The position numbers and the translations under genes are program-made. 27,128 nucleotides of DNA from Ferroplasmaceae archaeon UBA567 (GTDB lineage: Archaea; Thermoplasmatota; Thermoplasmata; Thermoplasmatales; Thermoplasmataceae), in contig DAUP01000004.1 in NCBI GenBank assembly GCA_002505185.1, positions 4,246 to 31,373 on the forward strand, read 5' to 3'. This document shows, one piece after another, positions 16,502 through 23,626 of the stretch; the first letter of the stretch is position 1; every line of letters starts with the position of its first letter. The notes beneath the pieces are model-generated. The model was not told the origin of the DNA and searched no databases. It saw only the letters and a program-made list of their open reading frames with translations.

Positions 16502-16830
16502 TGTAAATCACCATTGTATAAAGTTATAGGGGATGGCCAGTAATTTTAAGATCATTTTGTGGTTTCTCCATTTTTATTTAGTTTTGATGCAACATACATT
16601 CCATATATATCTACACACATGAATGCGCATATAGAGAATAACATACCATTCTCAAATAATGGATTTATCAGCAAATTATAGGGTGTAAGGAGTGAGACCA
16701 ACGGCATAATCATCAATGGCAATGATAAAATAACAAGAATTATTCTATATTTCATTGGCATCTTATTCTTCATTGTAAATCACCACTATATAAAATTACA
16801 GGGGATGACCCGTAATTTTTAAGATCATTT
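16285..16830 (-). repeat. Direct tandem duplication, two units of about 272 bp
   Basis: AAGATCATTT occurs at 16548-16557 and 16821-16830. The bases around the start codons (ending GTGATTTACAATGAA on the minus strand) occur at both 16501 and 16773. Each unit holds about 55 bases copied from the 3' end of the 282-residue gene plus one small membrane gene. In the derived copy the gene tail is frameshifted by loss of one A, and its first bases (AAATGATCTT) now supply the stop codon of the 73-residue gene. Confidence 0.75.
16552..16773 (-). CDS. Small two-span membrane protein, copy 1 of a tandem pair
   Basis: The 73-residue product has two hydrophobic segments, SLLTPYNL between them, and VDIYGMYVASKLNKNG at its end; it is the paralogue of the 76-residue protein. 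Its ATG overlaps the TGA of the 282-residue gene (ATGA), so it is translationally coupled to that secreted or membrane protein and probably works with it. The ribosome binding region (GGTGATTTAC) lies inside the end of the upstream gene. Function is unknown. Confidence 0.7.
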   Translation of the reverse strand: MKNKMPMKYRIILVILSLPLMIMPLVSLLTPYNLLINPLFENGMLFSICAFMCVDIYGMYVASKLNKNGETTK

Positions 16831-17618
16831 GGGACCTGATTATATGGTGAATTTATCCATGCATATTGATATAATATACCTGTATGCGTAAAGAAAAACA
16901 CACCATTTCCCCCACCCAATTCATCGTATAGGAGAATTGTACCCATACCTATACCTATTATCAGTGCCACCAAACCAGCGGTCGCAAAAGCGGATATGGC
17001 TACGCCAACACCTAGTACATACAATAACACATATGTCATTTCCTGGTTAAATGCAAGTGCCTCTCCTCCACTACCTAATGAATATATTGCCTGAAGATCT
17101 ACATATACATTAGGATTATTGCCTGTTGCGTTCTTAGTATTATTGGTATTATTGGTATTATTGGTATTATTGGTAGTATTGGTAGTATTGGTATTTAATA
17201 CAGTTACATTATAGTTTCCAGATTTAGAATATAACGGTACCACTGTAAAATTATTATTTAATTCTGTACTGTTGATTAGTAATGATCTATGTTCCAATTT
17301 TCCATTAACGTAAACATTTAAAAGTTCTCCAGTTACATTATTATTTCCCCTATATAATGTATAATTCATAATTATTGTGTTATTGCCTGTTGTATTGCTT
17401 CCATTTGTTGCAGGTGTTTCATTTCTAAATGTGTTTCTGTGGCTTACACTGCCTGTATCCTTTAAATTATATTCATGAACATAATGCCCTAATTTGGGTA
17501 TATTTATATGATTATAATTATCACTATGGATTTCTGGGTTATAGTAAACCAATCCTACAAGGCCAGCAGCTACCATAATAGTAGCAAATGAAAATGCTAT
17601 AATAGTTTTTCGATCCAT
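16770..17618 (-). CDS. Membrane-anchored extracytoplasmic protein with Asn/Thr repeat
   Basis: The 282-residue product begins with a signal-anchor (residues about 5-27, IIAFSFATIMVAAGLVGLVY). It continues with about 165 polar residues containing many N-x-T/S sequons, including an uninterrupted N/T-only tract at about residues 141-162. A long hydrophobic segment near residues 195-235 follows (VLLYVLGVGVAISAFATAGL and onward), then a Gly- and aromatic-rich end. The layout suggests a heavily N-glycosylated surface protein with both ends near the membrane. I recognise no family. The N/T tract is encoded by a 9-bp microsatellite, which allows length changes in frame. It is the first gene of a unit with the two small membrane proteins; a TATA-like ATATATATATAAA is at about 17634-17648. 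Confidence 0.7.
   Translation of the reverse strand: MDRKTIIAFSFATIMVAAGLVGLVYYNPEIHSDNYNHINIPKLGHYVHEYNLKDTGSVSHRNTFRNETPATNGSNTTGNNTIIMNYTLYRGNNNVTGELLNVYVNGKLEHRSLLINSTELNNNFTVVPLYSKSGNYNVTVLNTNTTNTTNNTNNTNNTNNTKNATGNNPNVYVDLQAIYSLGSGGEALAFNQEMTYVLLYVLGVGVAISAFATAGLVALIIGIGMGTILLYDELGGGNGVFFFTHTGILYQYAWINSPYNQVPNDLKNYGSSPVILYSGDLQ
17137..17195 (-). repeat. 9-bp microsatellite (ATTATTGGT type)
   Basis: About six in-register copies of a 9-base unit, TATTATTGG or TAGTATTGG on the plus strand, encode the Asn-Asn-Thr or Thr-Asn-Thr repeat of the 282-residue protein. The unit length keeps the reading frame whatever the copy number. Confidence 0.85.
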
Positions 17619-17871
17619 AATGATATTAATACATGAATATATATATAAATTTTGATAGTAATATTGATAAATAATTTATTGGAAAACCATTTGTATTATT
17701 TATTATGGGAAGAGATAACAATGACCTACACGGAATGTTGCCACATAGAAGATATACAAACAGCATAAGACATGTAATTGTTTCAGAGATGACCATCGTG
17801 ATAAAATGTATATTATATACGGTTTCAGAGGGAAAAAATGTTATAAAACCTTATTTGTACTTCATGTACAG
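17619..17871. other. Intergenic region between the surface-protein gene and tRNA-Arg
   Basis: This stretch holds the promoter of the 282-residue gene and the 3' flank of the tRNA. A 76-codon ORF at 17705-17935 has no ribosome binding site and runs antisense through the tRNA, so I do not call it. On the tRNA strand a TGTAC-ATGAA-GTACA hairpin (17856-17870) and a T6 run (17833-17838) probably end the tRNA transcript. Confidence 0.45.
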
Positions 17872-17946
17872 CGGGCTCGGTGGGATTTGGACCCACGATC
17901 ACCGACTTAGAAGGACGGTGCCTTATCCATACTAGGCCACGAGCCC
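17872..17946 (-). tRNA. tRNA-Arg (anticodon UCU)
   Basis: The 75-base sequence folds as a full cloverleaf. Acceptor GGGCTCG pairs with CGAGCCC; the D arm reads GCC...GGC; the anticodon stem-loop is CCGTC-CTTCTAA-GTCGG with anticodon TCT; the T arm is GTGGG-TCCAAAT-CCCAC; the discriminator is G. The anticodon stem has one U-U mismatch (fourth pair). There is no intron and CCA is not encoded. A TATA-like box lies about 17-29 bases upstream on the minus strand (about 17963-17975). Flanking GC/GC bases extend the acceptor helix by 2 bp in the precursor. Confidence 0.95.
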
Positions 17947-18037
17947 GCTTCCAATATTTTAGGATATAATATAAGTATTTCTATGAATAATTCATAAGGC
18001 TGCAAATTTTTATAGTATGCCCTGATGACTAACTCCT

Positions 18038-18748
18038 ATGGCGGTACCTGAAGACATACCATTCTTCGATTTTGGCAAACCTGAAAAAATTAAGAAACAG
18101 AATCACAGACTTTTCTTCGACAATGACCTTTCCGGTTTCAAGGGGAAAAAGGTTTACCAGTATATATTTTTATACTGGATTTCAGATGATTCAATAATTT
18201 ACAACGGAAAGAAGATAGCAAAAATATCTGTAAATGGAAATATTATGCAGAGAAAAGTGCTTTTCAGGCAGAGTGTTTTCGACAAGTTCGGTGACACACA
18301 GTGGACATTCAGCCTCTCAGATAAAATCAACAATGGGATAATACTTTGCTATTATCACAATAATGATGGACATAAATCCTTTGCACATATATTTATTGAC
18401 AATACTCTTAAGCGTAAAATTGCCAAAAAGGTTGCAGAAACACTCATTGAGGCAGCCGGGAAGTATGGTATGGCTATAAAGGAAGGATATGTTTTTTATG
18501 AATACATAGATAAGGAGAATTACAGGGAAAGCGTCTCGGAACAGGGAGAAAACGAGGACGAAAAATTATTTAAAATACTGGAAATTGAACCAACCAATAA
18601 TCCTGAAGCAATTAAAAATGCATACAGAAAAATGGCAAAGGTATATCATCCAGACCTGACAACGCCTGAAAATGAGGAAGATTATTCTGAAAAAATGAAA
18701 AATATAAATTATGCCTATGAAAAATTATATAAAAAATACTACAGGTAG
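18038..18748 (+). CDS. J-domain protein with unknown N-terminal domain
   Basis: Residues about 176-236 form a J domain: LFKILEIEPTNNPEAIKNAY, then the HPD motif at 204-206 in VYHPDL, then NINYAYEKL. J domains stimulate Hsp70 (DnaK) ATPase. Here the domain is at the C-terminus, without the G/F and zinc-finger regions of DnaJ, so this is a class C type protein. The 175-residue N-terminal part is beta-rich with repeated basic patches and is not recognised; it may bind the client or a membrane or RNA partner. A TATA box (TTTTATAGTA near 18007-18018) suggests a leaderless start. The gene stops 1 base before the convergent beta-CASP gene. Confidence 0.85.
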   Translation: MAVPEDIPFFDFGKPEKIKKQNHRLFFDNDLSGFKGKKVYQYIFLYWISDDSIIYNGKKIAKISVNGNIMQRKVLFRQSVFDKFGDTQWTFSLSDKINNGIILCYYHNNDGHKSFAHIFIDNTLKRKIAKKVAETLIEAAGKYGMAIKEGYVFYEYIDKENYRESVSEQGENEDEKLFKILEIEPTNNPEAIKNAYRKMAKVYHPDLTTPENEEDYSEKMKNINYAYEKLYKKYYR

Positions 18749-18749
18749 A

Positions 18750-19979
18750 TTATTTAACTTCAAACTCATGCCCGTTAAATGGCAGAATGAATTTGTACTC
18801 TGGTAATGATTCCTGCAGTTTTTCTCTCTGATCGCCATGGCATAATACTATGGTTTCGGGATCAACGGCCTTAACAAATTTTACAAGGTCAGAATGCCCG
18901 GCATGTGCAGAAAGGTCAAAGAAATCTATCTTCATTGCAGGTTTTATGGTTGCACCTGCTATCTGTATTGTTCCATTCTCTATAAGGCTCCTTCCATTTG
19001 TTCCATCTACCTGGTATCCAGTAAGGAATATTGCAGATTTTGGATCTTCGGCAAAGGCATCTATATATCCAAGAACCGGCCCTCCATCGAGCATACCGGA
19101 AGTTGTTATAATTACATCTGCCTCCCTTATGGCTTCCTGCCTCATTCTGTTGTTTCTCACCTGTATTACACGACCCAGGGACTTTCTGAACATCTTTGGG
19201 TCCTTAAGGAATCCGGGTGTGTCCATATATATTCCGGATATCCTGTTTCCCATGCCATCCACATAGATTCTATAATCCATGTCCTTCAGGGTCATGATCA
19301 TCTCCTGTGTTCTTCCTATGGCAAAGGTTGGAAGTATTACCTTTCCACCGTTTTCTACGGTTTCCTTTATACTTTCCTTTAACCTCTGTATTACCTCATC
19401 ACGGTCTTCATGGTCTCTTCCAGCATATGTGCTTTCCATTATAAGTGTATCCGTCTTTACGGGCTTTGCACCGTATAATAGATTTGTGTCTCTTGTATAC
19501 AGGTCTCCTGTAATCATGAATGATTTAGAGTCCTGGAACCACCACATTGTCGATCCGGGTATGTGTCCCGCACTATGTGCCACGGCTGTAAGGTTATCTA
19601 CCTGAAATGGCTGTTCATATTTTGCAGTCATCATGGACTTGAAAAGGTTATCAACATCCTCTTCGTTGAACATTTTAGTGTAGTTCTCAAGCCTCATGAT
19701 TTTCAGTGAGTCCATAAGTATGGGCTTTATACTGTTCGCAGTCATCGCTGTGGCATGGAAATTTGCCTGAAAACTATGGTAATAAACCGGCAGTGCCCCG
19801 GTATGATCCAGATGGGCATGTGTCAGGAATATGTCATTCACCTTTTCAGGTGGAAGTGGGTATTCCGGTGGTTTTTCAGGCTCTATTCCATAGTCTATCA
19901 TTATCTTGCTCTGCTTATCCTCTATCTTTATTGCTAGTCTTCCGACTTCTTCGGCTCCGCCGAGAAATTTTATTTTCAT
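18750..19979 (-). CDS. Beta-CASP metallo-beta-lactamase ribonuclease (CPSF73/RNase J related)
   Basis: The 409-residue product has the metal motif THAHLDHTG near residue 52, the later ligands in SAGHIPGST and ITGDLYTRD, and the beta-CASP insert with ESTYAG (motif A), FDLSAHAGH (motif B) and VLCHGD (motif C). These mark nucleic-acid-cleaving beta-CASP enzymes acting in RNA processing or decay. There is no N-terminal KH region, so it is not the long aCPSF1/FttA; it resembles the shorter archaeal aCPSF2 group. It follows the methylthioadenosine phosphorylase gene after 6 bases, so the two share a transcript. Its stop is 1 base from the end of the J-domain gene. Confidence 0.92.
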   Translation of the reverse strand: MKIKFLGGAEEVGRLAIKIEDKQSKIMIDYGIEPEKPPEYPLPPEKVNDIFLTHAHLDHTGALPVYYHSFQANFHATAMTANSIKPILMDSLKIMRLENYTKMFNEEDVDNLFKSMMTAKYEQPFQVDNLTAVAHSAGHIPGSTMWWFQDSKSFMITGDLYTRDTNLLYGAKPVKTDTLIMESTYAGRDHEDRDEVIQRLKESIKETVENGGKVILPTFAIGRTQEMIMTLKDMDYRIYVDGMGNRISGIYMDTPGFLKDPKMFRKSLGRVIQVRNNRMRQEAIREADVIITTSGMLDGGPVLGYIDAFAEDPKSAIFLTGYQVDGTNGRSLIENGTIQIAGATIKPAMKIDFFDLSAHAGHSDLVKFVKAVDPETIVLCHGDQREKLQESLPEYKFILPFNGHEFEVK

Positions 19980-19985
19980 TTTATA

Positions 19986-20759
19986 TCACGCTTTTGCATT
20001 TTCTAATCTCAAAGAACATTTGCAATTCCTTTGACCGTTAATTTCTGGAACTAAATTATATAACATTTTTGATACCTTTTCCTCGCTTTCCTTCATTATC
20101 TGCATAACATCTGAAGCTTCTACCGCTTCATCCTTCCATGCATCATAATCTGTAACAGTTGCCAGCATGCCGTAGCACATTGACAGTTCAGCTGCGAGGT
20201 TGATTTCAGGGACCAGTGTCATCCCTATAATATCGGCAAAATTTCTGAACATTTTTGATTCAGCCCTTGTGGAGAATCTTGGACCCTCTATGCAGAGGTA
20301 TGCACCATTTTTATGGACCGGAAATGACAGACTTTTGCCTGTTTCATAAGCCTTTGCACTTATATCGTTGCAGAATGGGTCAGCCATTGAAATATGGTAA
20401 ACATCAGGTCCATTATAATATGTAAGTTCCCTGCGCTTGGTGAAATCTATAAACTGGTCAGGTATTACTATATCTCCTGGTTTATATTCATCCTTCAAAG
20501 AACCTACTGCATTAAGACCTATGATCCTCTCAACGCCAACCTTATGAAGGGCGAAAATATTTGCTTTGTAATTAACCATGTGAGGGGGTACTGTATGCTT
20601 TTTCCCGTGCCTTGGCAAAAACGCTACTTCAACACCATTTATTTCACCAATTTCAAGTGGTGCCGATGGTTTTCCATATGGTGTATCCACATCCATTGTT
20701 TTCCGGGTTTCCATTATACTGTAAAGACCACTGCCTCCTATTATTCCTATGTAAGTCAT
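19986..20759 (-). CDS. mtnP: 5'-Methylthioadenosine phosphorylase
   Basis: The 257-residue product has IGIIGGSGLY (phosphate loop), FLPRHGKKHTVPPHMVNYKA, GLNAVGSLKDEYKPGD, EGPRFSTRAE, GMTLVPEINLAAELSMCYG and TDYDAW. The two Asp residues of the last motif contact the adenine N6/N7, favouring methylthioadenosine over inosine or guanosine substrates. It splits methylthioadenosine from polyamine synthesis into adenine and methylthioribose phosphate. A C-x-C motif (residues 246-248) near the end recalls the redox-active pair known in hyperthermophilic archaeal homologues. Its own TATA-like box lies about 20-30 bases upstream. It is the first gene of a pair with the beta-CASP nuclease. Confidence 0.93.
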   Translation of the reverse strand: MTYIGIIGGSGLYSIMETRKTMDVDTPYGKPSAPLEIGEINGVEVAFLPRHGKKHTVPPHMVNYKANIFALHKVGVERIIGLNAVGSLKDEYKPGDIVIPDQFIDFTKRRELTYYNGPDVYHISMADPFCNDISAKAYETGKSLSFPVHKNGAYLCIEGPRFSTRAESKMFRNFADIIGMTLVPEINLAAELSMCYGMLATVTDYDAWKDEAVEASDVMQIMKESEEKVSKMLYNLVPEINGQRNCKCSLRLENAKA

Positions 20760-20800
20760 TGCTTATCCCATTGATTATATACTATATCATTCAATAATAT

Positions 20801-21529
20801 TTATTCATTTCTATATATTTTATCCGACTGCCTTAAAAGATATTTATTTATGCCCGAACCATACTGGGCTGCCGTTTTGCTCCGGTTGTATATCTCTTCC
20901 GGCAGTGCAACCTTCTGGGCTATTTCCCTGAGAATTATCTTGTTCCTGTTTCCCTGTATATTATTCTCCCTAGTTATATTGTGCCTGATCCTCATAATTC
21001 CCGGAGAGAGGTATGGAGTTATAAGTTCCTTGTCATAGTATTCTGCCATTTTTCTTTCCCTTGGGAGTGTAACATTGAAAAGCCTGTTCATGTAAGTATC
21101 GTTTTTGAGCCTTGGATTGTCAATAAATCTTCTGTACCCATAAAATATTTCATCTGCGCCCTGTCCTGTCACAACATATTTTTCTGGTATAAAATCCATT
21201 AAAATGAAAAGCACTAGTTCGTATCCCATCTCCATTCTGGTGATTTTTGGGTCTATTTTTAACAGCTGATCTATATAGCTTTGTATGTCCATATCGTCCA
21301 GTATTATTTTTTTTACCTGGAGTTTTAAAATCATTGATGCATCATCAACATTCTCTATATCTCTTGAATCAGAGAATCCGAGGGTATATGGTATGTATTT
21401 ATAATCTGAAATGGCTAGCAGAAGTGAGCTGTCAAGACCCCCTGAATAGGCTATGGCACAGGGTTTTCCGGCTGTTTTTTCAACTGCAGCCTTTAATTCT
21501 TCATAAACATCATCCACTATATTCTGCAT
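20801..21529 (-). CDS. Stand-alone asparagine synthetase-type ATP-pyrophosphatase domain
   Basis: The roughly 242-residue product matches only the C-terminal half of AsnB. It has the PP-loop AIAYSGGLDSS near residue 29, VTGQGADEIFYGYRRF near 140, and the later K-x-I-L-R-E-I-A and AAQYGSG region. The N-terminal Cys-type glutaminase domain is missing, so it would need free ammonia or a separate amidase, or it may modify another substrate. ATG at 21529 is preferred over GTG at 21535: the TATA box TTTAAATAA at 21551-21559 would start transcription about 26 bases away, right at the ATG. It lies 41 bases upstream of mtnP, which has its own promoter. Asparagine synthesis is possible but unproven. 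Confidence 0.8.
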   Translation of the reverse strand: MQNIVDDVYEELKAAVEKTAGKPCAIAYSGGLDSSLLLAISDYKYIPYTLGFSDSRDIENVDDASMILKLQVKKIILDDMDIQSYIDQLLKIDPKITRMEMGYELVLFILMDFIPEKYVVTGQGADEIFYGYRRFIDNPRLKNDTYMNRLFNVTLPRERKMAEYYDKELITPYLSPGIMRIRHNITRENNIQGNRNKIILREIAQKVALPEEIYNRSKTAAQYGSGINKYLLRQSDKIYRNE

Positions 21530-21649
21530 ATACACAATTATTGATAATGATTATTTAAACTTAAGGTTGTCCATTTTTCTTAGCGTTGCATGGAATTCAC
21601 AGATATTGATCAACGAATTGTTTATAACTTGCAAAGCATTTAACCTCCA

Positions 21650-22069
21650 ATGATAAAAGTTATGGCGTCCGGAGTTTTTGATATACTGCATTTAGGCCAC
21701 GTACATTACTTAAAAGAATCAAAATCATTCGGTGATTATCTAGTAGTTGTAATAGCCTCAGATTATACTGCAAAAAAGCATGGAAAGGAATTGATATTCA
21801 ATGAAAGAGAGCGATCTGCACTTATATCAGAACTAAATATAGTGGATGAGGTAATGATCGGACATAGCGATGATAATATATTCAAAACCGTAGCAGAGTT
21901 AAAACCGGATATAATCACATTAGGATATGACCAGAAATTTAATGATTCTTACATTGAAAATGAATGTAGAAAACTTGGTTTGAATACAAAAGTGAAACGA
22001 ACCACACCATTTGACGGTAACATAAACAGTTCCTCCAAGATAAAGAAAAAAATTCTTGAGTCCATGTAG
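21650..22069 (+). CDS. ribL: FAD synthase, archaeal RibL type
   Basis: The 139-residue protein is a minimal nucleotidyltransferase with SGVFDILHLGHVHYL (HxGH at residues 14-17), the NERERSALI segment and the late SSSKIKKK, corresponding to the ISSTK/R motif. RibL of methanogens, about 150 residues, adenylates FMN to FAD. Glycerol-3-phosphate cytidylyltransferases are close relatives, but the length and motif order fit RibL. It is a single gene, with a TATA-like TTTATAAC at about 21620-21627 and a weak AACCTCC before the ATG, so it is probably leaderless. Confidence 0.85.
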   Translation: MIKVMASGVFDILHLGHVHYLKESKSFGDYLVVVIASDYTAKKHGKELIFNERERSALISELNIVDEVMIGHSDDNIFKTVAELKPDIITLGYDQKFNDSYIENECRKLGLNTKVKRTTPFDGNINSSSKIKKKILESM

Positions 22070-22231
22070 GAATGCATCTTAGGTCTATAATTCAGGAATA
22101 AAAATTTTATTATGGCTGGTTTTTAACTCCTGTAGTACGCATAATGAGTTTTTTTGCTCTATAGATTAGCAAGCCATTTTATTTTTATGTGCTAATAAAC
22201 AATTTTAAACGCATTAAAAACAAATTAGTAT

Positions 22232-22307
22232 CATTACAATGCTACTATGATTATAAAATAATAACATTCTAATGTATCTAAATATAGAAATTAATGACAT
22301 TGTAATG
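22232..22307 (+). promoter_or_regulatory. Three CATTNNAATG palindromes at exact 33-bp spacing
   Basis: CATTACAATG (22232-22241), CATTCTAATG (22265-22274) and CATTGTAATG (22298-22307) share both half-sites and differ only in the two central bases. Sites two and three extend to ACATTNNAATGT. Start-to-start distances are 33 and 33 bp, about three helical turns, so a bound factor would contact one DNA face. The last site abuts the TATA region of the ATPase gene. Confidence 0.7.
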
Positions 22308-22308
22308 T

Positions 22309-22330
22309 AATTATTTTTATATTATTTATG
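22309..22330 (+). promoter_or_regulatory. TATA region of the ATPase gene
   Basis: An A/T-only stretch (TTATTTTTATATTATTTATG) lies 12-33 bases before the ATG at 22342 and starts 2 bases after the last CATTNNAATG site. Confidence 0.45.
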
Positions 22331-22341
22331 TATATACATTC

Positions 22342-23604
22342 ATGGACTTATCTGAACTTGAGAAATTCAATACATGGTGGAAAATAGGTAAAGTGAAACC
22401 ATCATTGACAAAAGAGTATAAGAGAATCGTATACAATCAAATTATGAAGTATATTGACAAAAGATTAATTATATTATTATACGGGTTAAGGAGAATGGGG
22501 AAAACTACTATAATGTACCAGATTATTTCTGAGTTGTTAGAACATACTGAAGGCAAAAATATACTGTATTTTTCATTTGATGAATATGCATACAATATTG
22601 ATGACGTGCTTAATGAGTATAAGAATAGTGTATTGCATAAAACCTTTGATAATACGGAGAAAAATGTCTATATATTTCTGGATGAAATTCAGAAATTGCA
22701 GCACTGGGAAGATAAAATAAAATTATATTATGATTTATACCCAAATTTAAAATTTATACTGTCAGGATCAGCTTCTGTATCACTGAGAAAAAAATCCAGT
22801 GAAAGCCTGGCAGGGAGAATAATTACTATTGCCGTAGAGCCTTTGAACTTCACAGAATTTCTGGAAATGAACGGATTAAACGTTATAAAAATAAAGGAAA
22901 ATCCAGATCTTTATAAAAGGGATATAATGCCTTTACTGGACAGGTACATGAAATATGGAACATTCCCAGAACTGTCAAGGAACGAGGATGATGATTATGC
23001 AAGGTTATACATTAATGAAACAGTAATAGATAGCATAATCTATAAAGATATAGAGAGGGAATTTAGGATAAATGACGTGGATTTATTAAAGGCCCTGATG
23101 AAAATGATTTCAAATAGGCTTGGCATGACATTGAACTTTAAGGCAATATCGGAAAATATTGGAAGGGATCAGCGGACAATATCAAATTATTTCGAGTATC
23201 TTGAATTTGGATTGCTGGTGAAAATTATTTATAATTATAGAGAAAATGAATTTATAAGCCTCAGAAAATTGAAAAAATGCTATCCAGCAACGCCAAATAT
23301 TGTATTTGCATTATCTGATAAATTCAACGAATTAATGCCATATATTATGGAAAATTTAGTGCTGATGAATATCAGGACTGATTATTTTTACAAAAATAAT
23401 TATGAAATAGATTTTATTTCAGTTAAAAAGGACAAAATCATACCAGTAGCAGTCAAAAAAACTGACAGAACTGAAAAGCAGTTAAAACTATTCATAAAAA
23501 AATATGGGAATAAGGTGGAAAATCCATTAATGGTAACCTATGATAATGAGTCAAATGATAATATAAATGTGATTCCATTATGGAAATTTCTCCTTGAATT
23601 TTAA
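22342..23604 (+). CDS. AAA-type ATPase of the COG1373/DUF4143 class
   Basis: The 420-residue product has Walker A GLRRMGKTT (residues 48-56), Walker B YIFLDEIQK (Asp114, Glu115) and sensor ILSGSAS (about 139-145). A winged-helix segment follows (ISENIGRDQRTISNYFEYLE, about 270-290), then a C-terminal region resembling the restriction-endonuclease fold. In relatives that region reads E-x-D-F-x8-12-P-x-E-V-K. Here it is YEIDF (Asp357) and PVAVKK, so the catalytic Glu is Ala and nuclease activity is doubtful. Members are scattered, often mobile, archaeal and bacterial ATPases of unknown role. It stands alone downstream of a three-site operator-like array and has more AT-rich codon use than its neighbours, suggesting transfer. 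Confidence 0.85.
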   Translation: MDLSELEKFNTWWKIGKVKPSLTKEYKRIVYNQIMKYIDKRLIILLYGLRRMGKTTIMYQIISELLEHTEGKNILYFSFDEYAYNIDDVLNEYKNSVLHKTFDNTEKNVYIFLDEIQKLQHWEDKIKLYYDLYPNLKFILSGSASVSLRKKSSESLAGRIITIAVEPLNFTEFLEMNGLNVIKIKENPDLYKRDIMPLLDRYMKYGTFPELSRNEDDDYARLYINETVIDSIIYKDIEREFRINDVDLLKALMKMISNRLGMTLNFKAISENIGRDQRTISNYFEYLEFGLLVKIIYNYRENEFISLRKLKKCYPATPNIVFALSDKFNELMPYIMENLVLMNIRTDYFYKNNYEIDFISVKKDKIIPVAVKKTDRTEKQLKLFIKKYGNKVENPLMVTYDNESNDNINVIPLWKFLLEF

Positions 23605-23626
23605 AATATAGGATAAAGTTGGGAAA

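Noticed and set aside
17137..17195. Possible CRISPR-like array
   Set aside because: The unit is 9 bp, in frame and without spacers; it is a coding microsatellite.
17705..17935. 76-codon ORF overlapping the tRNA-Arg region
   Set aside because: It runs antisense through the tRNA, has no ribosome binding site, and its end (GGIWTHDH...) is simply the translated tRNA complement.
17871..17948. Integration att site at the tRNA-Arg 3' end
   Set aside because: I looked for a repeat of the tRNA 3' end in 15.2-17.8 kb and saw none, and no integrase gene is present.
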